Assembly: GCF_027595165.1 (NCBI RefSeq)
Contig: NZ_CP097291.1
Coordinates: 248,001-312,000 of the forward strand
Origin: Providencia sp. PROV188
GTDB lineage: Bacteria; Pseudomonadota; Gammaproteobacteria; Enterobacterales; Enterobacteriaceae
Direction of reading: 5' to 3'
Length of the DNA stretch: 64,000 nucleotides
The notes below the pieces were generated by a model that was given only the letters and a program-made list of their open reading frames with translations, had not been told where the DNA came from and did no database searches. Position numbers and translations under genes: made by a program. This document shows positions 55,633-64,000 of this stretch, one piece after another (the stretch's first letter is position 1; every line of letters starts with the position of its first letter).

Positions 55633-55672
55633 ATTGCCGTGGACATGGATGTGTTCACGGCAATTTTCATTT
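55633..55672 (+). terminator. Terminator between gltS and recG
   Basis: ATTGCCGTG and CACGGCAAT form a perfect 9-bp stem with a 14-base loop, followed by TTTCATTTT. It lies between convergent gltS and recG and serves gltS. Confidence 0.75.
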
Positions 55673-55688
55673 TAGGGAAGGAAAAAGC

Positions 55689-57770
55689 TTAAGCGTGGCT
55701 ATATTGCTCGCGCTCAGGGAGCCAGCGTTCAATAATCTTTTGAGCATGCTCGGGGTAGTTTTGCTGGATGTGTCTAGCTAGCCGTTGCACTTCTGGCAAC
55801 ATATATTGATCTCGTAGCAAGTCTGCCACTTTAAAGTCCGCATTCCCTGTCTGCCTGGTACCTAGCAGCTCTCCGGGGCCTCGAATTTCTAAGTCTTTTT
55901 GGGCAATCACAAAGCCATCATTACTGTCTCGTAAAACTTGTAAGCGCTGCTTGGCGGTATGAGTGAGTGGCGTTTTATAAAGTAGCACACAGTGAGATGC
56001 GACAGAGCCACGACCAACCCGCCCCCGTAGTTGGTGCAATTGTGCTAATCCAAGCCGTTCGGGGTTATCAATAATCATCAGGCTTGCGTTCGGAACATCC
56101 ACCCCGACTTCGATAACGGTGGTAGCAACAAGTAACTGTATTTCGTTATTCTTAAATGCCGCCATAATGCTTTGCTTTTCGGCGGGTTTCATTCGACCAT
56201 GGACTAGTCCAACTTTGAGTTCAGGTAGGGCCAACGCGAGTTCTTCGCTGGTAACTTGGGCAGCTTGCGCTTCAAGTACCTCTGAGTCATCAATCAATGT
56301 GCACACCCAATAAGCTTGCCGTCCTTCCTCTAAACAGGCTTGGCGAACGCGCTCGACAATATCACTACGTCGGGTGTCTGGAATCGCCACAGTAGTGACC
56401 GGAGTTCTTCCTGGTGGAAGCTCGTCAATCACTGAGGTATCGAGATCGGCGTAAGCAGTCATTGCCAGCGTGCGTGGGATTGGCGTAGCGGTCATGATTA
56501 ATTGATGTGGGTGGAATCCTTGCTGTTCACCTTTCTCGCGCAAAGCGAGCCGCTGGTGAACGCCAAAGCGGTGTTGTTCATCAATGATGACTAACCCTAA
56601 AGAGTGAAAGCTCACTTGCTCTTGGAAGATGGCATGGGTACCGACTACCATCGAGACTTCACCACTCGCAATGGCATCTTGTTGTTGCTGGCGGGCTTTA
56701 CCTTTTTGTTTACCTGCTAACCAGCCTACTTTGATACCTAGAGGTTCAAACCATTGCTTAAAGGTATTTGCGTGCTGCTCTGCAAGAATTTCAGTCGGTG
56801 CCATTAAGGCAACTTGTTTACCATTTTCAATGGCACACAGTGCGGCTAATGCAGCCACAAGTGTTTTACCGGAACCGACATCACCTTGGATCAAACGCAT
56901 CATTGGGGCATTTTTTCGTAAATCAGTTTCGATTTCTGCTACGACGCGTTTTTGCGCGTTAGTTGGTGAGAACGGCAAATTTGCCAGTAAAGGCGTTTTA
57001 AACTTTCCAGATGAAACCAATGGTTCAGCATAGAGCCGTTCATTGCCAGCCCGAATGGCAAGCATACTTAAATGGTGAGCCAGTAACTCTTCGAGGATCA
57101 AACGCTTTTGGGCTGGGTGATGCCCTTTTTCTAACTCTTCTAACGAAACATCCGGTGGTGGAGTGTGTAACAGTCGGATGGCATCGGGGAGGCTAATTAG
57201 GCTACGGCTGAACTCTTCGGGCAGTAACTCTTGAATATTGCCACTTTCTAACATGGTGAGCGCTTGCTCCATCACTTTACGCAGTGTGGCTTGGCGGACA
57301 CCTTCGGTTGTCGGATAAACCGGAGTTAGGTTCTCTTGAAGGGCGATATTATCCGTTTCTTGAGAGACTTTATATTCAGGGTGAATAATTTCAGGTCCTG
57401 TATTACCACGACGCACTTCTCCGTAGGCAGTCACTTGGCGACCTTCGGCTAAACTGTTTTTCATTGCAGCAGAGAAGTTGAAAAAACGCAGCGTTAGGTT
57501 GCCTGTACCATCGCTGATCAGGCAGGTCATCATTCTTTTACGTCCAAAAACGACTTTGGTTTGTAGAACGTGACCAGTGATAGTGGCCGTTGTGCCGGGT
57601 ATCAAGTCTTTAATCTGATAAAGACGCGTATGATCTTCATAACGCAGTGGAAAATGCAGAAGCAAGTCCTGAACTGTGTTCAACCCGATTTTACTCATTT
57701 TTTCTGACTGGCTGGCACCAATGCCATGAAGTGAAGTCAGTGAAATGGTATTAAGCAGACCACGGTTCAT
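55689..57770 (-). CDS. recG: ATP-dependent DNA helicase RecG
   Basis: RecG regresses stalled forks and unwinds branched DNA such as Holliday junctions and R-loops. The 693-residue product has the N-terminal wedge/OB domain (ATITGHVLQTKVVFGRKRMM), helicase motif I GDVGSGKT near residue 295, motif II DEQHRFG near 397, motif III MTATPIPRTLA and motif VI QLRGRVGRG. It is the last gene of the gmk-rpoZ-spoT-trmH-recG run. Confidence 0.97.
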   Translation of the reverse strand: MNRGLLNTISLTSLHGIGASQSEKMSKIGLNTVQDLLLHFPLRYEDHTRLYQIKDLIPGTTATITGHVLQTKVVFGRKRMMTCLISDGTGNLTLRFFNFSAAMKNSLAEGRQVTAYGEVRRGNTGPEIIHPEYKVSQETDNIALQENLTPVYPTTEGVRQATLRKVMEQALTMLESGNIQELLPEEFSRSLISLPDAIRLLHTPPPDVSLEELEKGHHPAQKRLILEELLAHHLSMLAIRAGNERLYAEPLVSSGKFKTPLLANLPFSPTNAQKRVVAEIETDLRKNAPMMRLIQGDVGSGKTLVAALAALCAIENGKQVALMAPTEILAEQHANTFKQWFEPLGIKVGWLAGKQKGKARQQQQDAIASGEVSMVVGTHAIFQEQVSFHSLGLVIIDEQHRFGVHQRLALREKGEQQGFHPHQLIMTATPIPRTLAMTAYADLDTSVIDELPPGRTPVTTVAIPDTRRSDIVERVRQACLEEGRQAYWVCTLIDDSEVLEAQAAQVTSEELALALPELKVGLVHGRMKPAEKQSIMAAFKNNEIQLLVATTVIEVGVDVPNASLMIIDNPERLGLAQLHQLRGRVGRGSVASHCVLLYKTPLTHTAKQRLQVLRDSNDGFVIAQKDLEIRGPGELLGTRQTGNADFKVADLLRDQYMLPEVQRLARHIQQNYPEHAQKIIERWLPEREQYSHA

Positions 57771-57779
57771 GTCGATTCC

Positions 57780-58493
57780 TTAACTGAGTTGTTTTCTCTT
57801 CATTTTTTCAGAAAGCTGCATTTGTGCCCACCAAGCATCATCAGCCTCTATCTGACCTTGCTGATTGATAAATGGGCGAGGAAGCCCTTTGCGTTTAGCC
57901 ACTTCAGCCAATACAGGATAGCCGCCTTCAAATAGCCACTCTTGTTGTTCTTGCTCAGATAATAGACTATTTTCTCGGTCATACATGCCTGCGAGTTGGC
58001 GCTGACGTTGGGCTTCATACAAAATAAGTGCAGAGGCGACAGAGACATTGAGTGACTGCACCATACCAACCATTGGGATGATAATATGTTGATCTGCAAG
58101 GGCTAATGCCTTATCCGAGATACCCGTTTTCTCTTGTCCCACCATAATACAGGTTGGGCGGGTATAATCAATTTCTCGAAAATCGACAGCCGTATCTGAC
58201 AGATTCGTGACTAAAATCTGCATACCTTGGGATTTTATCTGAGTAATGGCGCTTTCGGTGGATTGGTGCGAGATGACTTTTACCCAACTATTACTTCCCG
58301 CTGCAGAGGAGACGGAGAGTTTAACCTGTTGGTCTGGCCAAATGGCATGAATTTTATGGATCCCGACTGCATCAGCACTGCGCACAATTGCAGAAACATT
58401 ATGAGGCTTATGAATTTCTTCAAGACAAAGTGTTAGGTCGGGCTGCCGCATCGCCATCATTTGGCAAATGCGGCGATAGCGGCGTTCATTCAT
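57780..58493 (-). CDS. trmH: tRNA (guanosine-18-2'-O)-methyltransferase TrmH
   Basis: TrmH (SpoU) methylates the ribose of G18 in tRNA. The 237-residue SPOUT enzyme has the three family motifs: HNVSAIVRSADAVG near residue 29, IMVGQEKTGISDKAL near 115 and IIPMVGMVQSLNVSVASAL near 137, which form the trefoil-knot SAM site. The spacing to recG is nine bases. Confidence 0.95.
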   Translation of the reverse strand: MNERRYRRICQMMAMRQPDLTLCLEEIHKPHNVSAIVRSADAVGIHKIHAIWPDQQVKLSVSSAAGSNSWVKVISHQSTESAITQIKSQGMQILVTNLSDTAVDFREIDYTRPTCIMVGQEKTGISDKALALADQHIIIPMVGMVQSLNVSVASALILYEAQRQRQLAGMYDRENSLLSEQEQQEWLFEGGYPVLAEVAKRKGLPRPFINQQGQIEADDAWWAQMQLSEKMKRKQLS

Positions 58494-58523
58494 AGTGAGA
58501 GTTCGTATTTTTAATGATATCGA

Positions 58524-60653
58524 CTAATTACGGTTACGGCTGACGCGTAGAACATCTGGCATGATACGAATTTTACGCATCACGTTAGCCAATTGAATAC
58601 GGTTTTTAATCGACAAGCGAATAAAGGCGCAGTAAACACGACCATCTTTTTCTTCAGTGTTCATGCTTTGAATACTTGAGTTCGCATCATTGATAGCGGC
58701 GGTCAAGTTAGCAAGGGCACCTTGATGGTTTATCATATCAACTTTAATTTCAGCGATAAAATCCGTGTCTGTCTCGGTATCCCACTCAACAGCCATAAAT
58801 TTATCCGGTTCTTTCTGATAACCACGGATATTACGGCAAGATTCATGGTGAATAACCAATCCTTTACCTGGGCTAATATGCGCAATAATTGGGTCGCCCG
58901 GGATAGGACGGCAGCATTTAGCAAAGGTAATTAAGACTCCATCAGCCCCTTTGATGGACAGCTTATTACGGTTTTCCGTAATCACTGGTTCTTCAACGGC
59001 ACTTGACTGAGCACTCTGAGGGTTACTTTGCAAGTTACGAGCTACTACAACACTCATGGCATTACCTAAACCAATTTCGGCAAGTAAATCGTCAATAGAG
59101 TGGAGCTTCATGCGAGCTAATTCGGCATCAATACTTTCACGAGGTATATCCGTGATTTTGGTGCCTGTACCTAGCGCATGATTGAGTAGGCGACGACCTA
59201 AATTAACGGAGTCTTCGCGTTTTAAATTCTTCAGTAACTGACGGATTTTTGCACGTGCTTTTGAACTTACCACAAAGTTCAACCATGCCGCATTTGGTCG
59301 AGCGCCTGGAGCCGTAATAATTTCTACCGTTTGACCGCTAGAAAGTGACTGGGAGAGTGGGTAAGGTTGGCGATCAACTCGTGCACCCACACAAGCATGC
59401 CCAATGTCAGTATGCACGGCATACGCGAAGTCCACCGGTGTTGCGCCTGTCGGTAATTCGACAATACGACCTTCGGGGGTGAAAACGTAAATTTCATCAG
59501 GAAAGAGGTCTGATTTTACGCTTTCAATAAATTCAAATGAGCTTCCCGCACTCTGTTGGAGTTCGAGCAAGCTTTGCATCCAACGCTGGGCTTTCACCTG
59601 CGCAGTGGTTCCCAATTCGCCTTGTTCTTTATATGCCCAGTGAGCAGCAACACCCATTTCGGCCATTTGGTCCATATCTTCAGTACGAATTTGTACTTCG
59701 ACAGGTACCCCATGAGGTCCAATTAATGAGGTGTGGAGGGATTGGTATCCGTTAGCTTTAGGAATAGCAATATAGTCTTTGATTCGCCCCGGACGAGGTT
59801 TATAAAGACTGTGCATTTGCCCTAAAACACGGTAGCAGGTATCAACGTCTTCAACGATGACCCTAAAAGCATAGATATCCATAATGGAATGGAATCGCTG
59901 CTCTTTTTGATGCATTTTCCGATAGATAGAATACAGATGTTTTTCGCGACCACTGACTGTACAGGGTACACCTGCTTCCGTTAATCGACCGTCAATTTCA
60001 GAAAGGATTTTTTGGATCATTTCTTTACGGTTACCACGAGCGGATTTCACCACTTCCTTGATAACACGATAACGGTTTGGATACAGCGCTTCGAAACCTA
60101 ACTCTTCGAGTTCGGTTTTAATATGGTGGATACCTAAGCGATGCGCGAGAGGACTGTAAATTTCCAGTGTTTCACGCGCTATGCGGCGACGCTTATCGGG
60201 TCGTAATGACCCAAGCGTGCGCATATTGTGAGTACGGTCTGCCAGTTTGATCAAAATGACACGGATATCTTTCACCATTGCCATGATCATTTTACGGAAG
60301 TTTTCTGCTTGAGCTTCTTTCTTGTCGCGGAAATTCAGCTTATCCAGTTTGGAAACCCCTTCGACTAAGCCGGCGACGGTAGTTCCAAACAGCTGCTCTA
60401 TGTCTTGAAATGTCGCTGGAGTATCTTCAATCACATCATGAAGTAGCGCAGCCATCAGTGTTTCATGATCCAAACGCATTTCAGCCAGAATACAAGCAAC
60501 AGCAACAGGGTGAGTAATATAAGGCTCACCACTGGAACGGGTCTGCCCTTCATGAGCATCCCGTGCGACAACATAGGCTTTTTTCAGTAATTCAACTTGC
60601 TCTTTTGGGAGATATTGCTGAATTATTAGATTTAGGCTTTCAAACAGATACAA
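58524..60653 (-). CDS. spoT: (p)ppGpp synthetase/hydrolase SpoT
   Basis: SpoT breaks down and can make the alarmone (p)ppGpp. The 709-residue product has the HD hydrolase domain (intact HD in LLHDVIEDT near residue 72), the synthetase domain (RVIVEDVDTCYRVLGQMHSL, AIPKANGYQSLHT), a TGS domain near 390-450 (VFTPEGRIVELPTGATPVDFAY in two parts), a Cys-containing helical/zinc-finger region (FAKCCRPIPGDPI) and a C-terminal ACT domain. Confidence 0.98.
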   Translation of the reverse strand: MYLFESLNLIIQQYLPKEQVELLKKAYVVARDAHEGQTRSSGEPYITHPVAVACILAEMRLDHETLMAALLHDVIEDTPATFQDIEQLFGTTVAGLVEGVSKLDKLNFRDKKEAQAENFRKMIMAMVKDIRVILIKLADRTHNMRTLGSLRPDKRRRIARETLEIYSPLAHRLGIHHIKTELEELGFEALYPNRYRVIKEVVKSARGNRKEMIQKILSEIDGRLTEAGVPCTVSGREKHLYSIYRKMHQKEQRFHSIMDIYAFRVIVEDVDTCYRVLGQMHSLYKPRPGRIKDYIAIPKANGYQSLHTSLIGPHGVPVEVQIRTEDMDQMAEMGVAAHWAYKEQGELGTTAQVKAQRWMQSLLELQQSAGSSFEFIESVKSDLFPDEIYVFTPEGRIVELPTGATPVDFAYAVHTDIGHACVGARVDRQPYPLSQSLSSGQTVEIITAPGARPNAAWLNFVVSSKARAKIRQLLKNLKREDSVNLGRRLLNHALGTGTKITDIPRESIDAELARMKLHSIDDLLAEIGLGNAMSVVVARNLQSNPQSAQSSAVEEPVITENRNKLSIKGADGVLITFAKCCRPIPGDPIIAHISPGKGLVIHHESCRNIRGYQKEPDKFMAVEWDTETDTDFIAEIKVDMINHQGALANLTAAINDANSSIQSMNTEEKDGRVYCAFIRLSIKNRIQLANVMRKIRIMPDVLRVSRNRN

Positions 60654-60672
60654 GGCAGACCCACCTTAGTAA

Positions 60673-60948
60673 TTAGCGACGACCTTCAGCGATCGCAGAA
60701 ACTGCCTGCATTTCAGCGGCTTCTTGCTCTTGCTGTTCTTGGCGTTCACGCACATCCAAAATGTGACCGTTAATTAAACCTTCTTCTACTTCACGTAGCG
60801 CGATAACAGTGTGCTTATCGTTTTCTTCTGGAACTAAAGGATCTTTACCACCAGTTTGTAACTGACGAGCTCTACGTGCTGCGACCAGTACGAGGTCAAA
60901 ACGGTTACCAATTTTTTCTACTGCGTCTTGAACAGTTACGCGTGCCAT
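60673..60948 (-). CDS. rpoZ: RNA polymerase omega subunit RpoZ
   Basis: Omega helps fold and hold the beta' subunit and forms part of a ppGpp site on RNA polymerase. The 91-residue product ([21 protein letters not shown] in two parts, with [17 protein letters not shown]) matches E. coli RpoZ in length and sequence. It lies between gmk and spoT, 19 bases before spoT. Confidence 0.97.
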   Translation of the reverse strand: MARVTVQDAVEKIGNRFDLVLVAARRARQLQTGGKDPLVPEENDKHTVIALREVEEGLINGHILDVRERQEQQEQEAAEMQAVSAIAEGRR

Positions 60949-61004
60949 AAGTGTGCTACTCCAAAGAAATAAAAAAATGACCTGATATGATACTGAAACT
61001 ATTC

Positions 61005-63651
<2,647 letters not shown>

Positions 63652-63688
63652 CGGTTAAACGAATGGCTGATAGGAAAATCAGTTTTGG

Positions 63689-64000
63689 TTAATCTTGGCT
63701 TTCGTAATTAAAAATAGGTAATCCCAAACGGTAGCGGATGGCAAGCAGCCTGGCACTTAAACCTGCGACCAACGTGATAATAACCACGATATCTTTAGGG
63801 AGTGGTGTATACAGCAAGCCGATATATAACCATGCGGCAGCAAAAGAGACGCCCGCGTAGACTTCTTTTTGGAAAACCAGAGGGATGGTGTTACACAGCA
63901 TGTCACGAAGTACACCGCCAAATACACCGGTCACTACAGCAGCAATGGCGGCAATAATAGGGCTATAATTCATATCGAGGGCTATTTGGGCACCAAGAAT
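63689..64000 (-). CDS. yicG: TRIC-like membrane protein YicG (5' end beyond window)
   Basis: YicG belongs to the family once called UPF0126, now grouped with trimeric intracellular cation (TRIC) channels. The visible C-terminal part has several membrane helices and the repeat signature GVFGGVLRDMLCNTIPLVFQ. The frame stays open to the window edge (ILGAQIALDM), matching the middle of E. coli YicG, so about the first half is missing. It is convergent with ligB, as in E. coli. Confidence 0.9.
   Translation of the reverse strand: MLGAQIALDMNYSPIIAAIAAVVTGVFGGVLRDMLCNTIPLVFQKEVYAGVSFAAAWLYIGLLYTPLPKDIVVIITLVAGLSARLLAIRYRLGLPIFNYESQD

Overview
The window is a chromosomal segment of a gamma-proteobacterium of the order Enterobacterales, most likely Morganellaceae and probably Providencia. 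The evidence is close protein similarity to E. coli housekeeping genes in conserved order, an AT-rich base composition, three ERIC repeats, a divergent ampC-ampR pair, and fimbrial operons that carry small XRE regulators resembling Proteus MrpJ. The genus is an inference from these traits, not a database match.

Layout. (1) 1-10490: the nfuA-gntX-bioH / feoABC / tex / greB / ompR-envZ block, in the order known from E. coli. It covers Fe-S repair, biotin synthesis, ferrous iron uptake, transcription factors and osmosensing. (2) 10491-15646: an ERIC element, an 8-bp tandem repeat and a Pho-box promoter, then pstSCAB-phoU. (3) 15765-19747: an amino-acid ABC importer (binding protein and two permeases, no ATPase) and the adenine permease adeP behind a PurR box. 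(4) 19749-22416: two more ERIC elements around yihI-hemN. (5) 22481-40763: about 18 kb of accessory DNA between hemN and glnG, which are neighbours in E. coli. It holds ampC/ampR and two tandem, highly similar chaperone-usher fimbrial modules with six small XRE regulators. (6) 40943-50719: glnALG with a complete NtrC/sigma-54 control region, a YqjI-like PadR regulator with metal-ligand repeats, typA, yihX, dtd and fabY. (7) 50816-64000: the yicH-xanP / gltS / recG-trmH-spoT-rpoZ-gmk / ligB / yicG block, again in E. coli order.

The most unusual part is the fimbrial island. Each module runs major pilin, chaperone, usher, two-domain adhesin, two minor pilins, then XRE regulators, all on the minus strand. 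The ushers, chaperones and pilins of the two modules are nearly the same. The three adhesins share an almost identical C-terminal pilin domain but have unrelated-looking N-terminal domains, as expected for exchangeable receptor-binding heads. Module 1 has one extra adhesin and one extra regulator. A 34-base block is conserved upstream of both major pilin genes and could be the shared control site.

Regulatory sites read directly from sequence include a Fur box and an FNR box before feoA, a Pho box before pstS, PurR boxes before adeP and xanP, NtrC boxes before glnA and glnL, a sigma-54 promoter for glnA, and repeated palindromic operators before the PadR gene.
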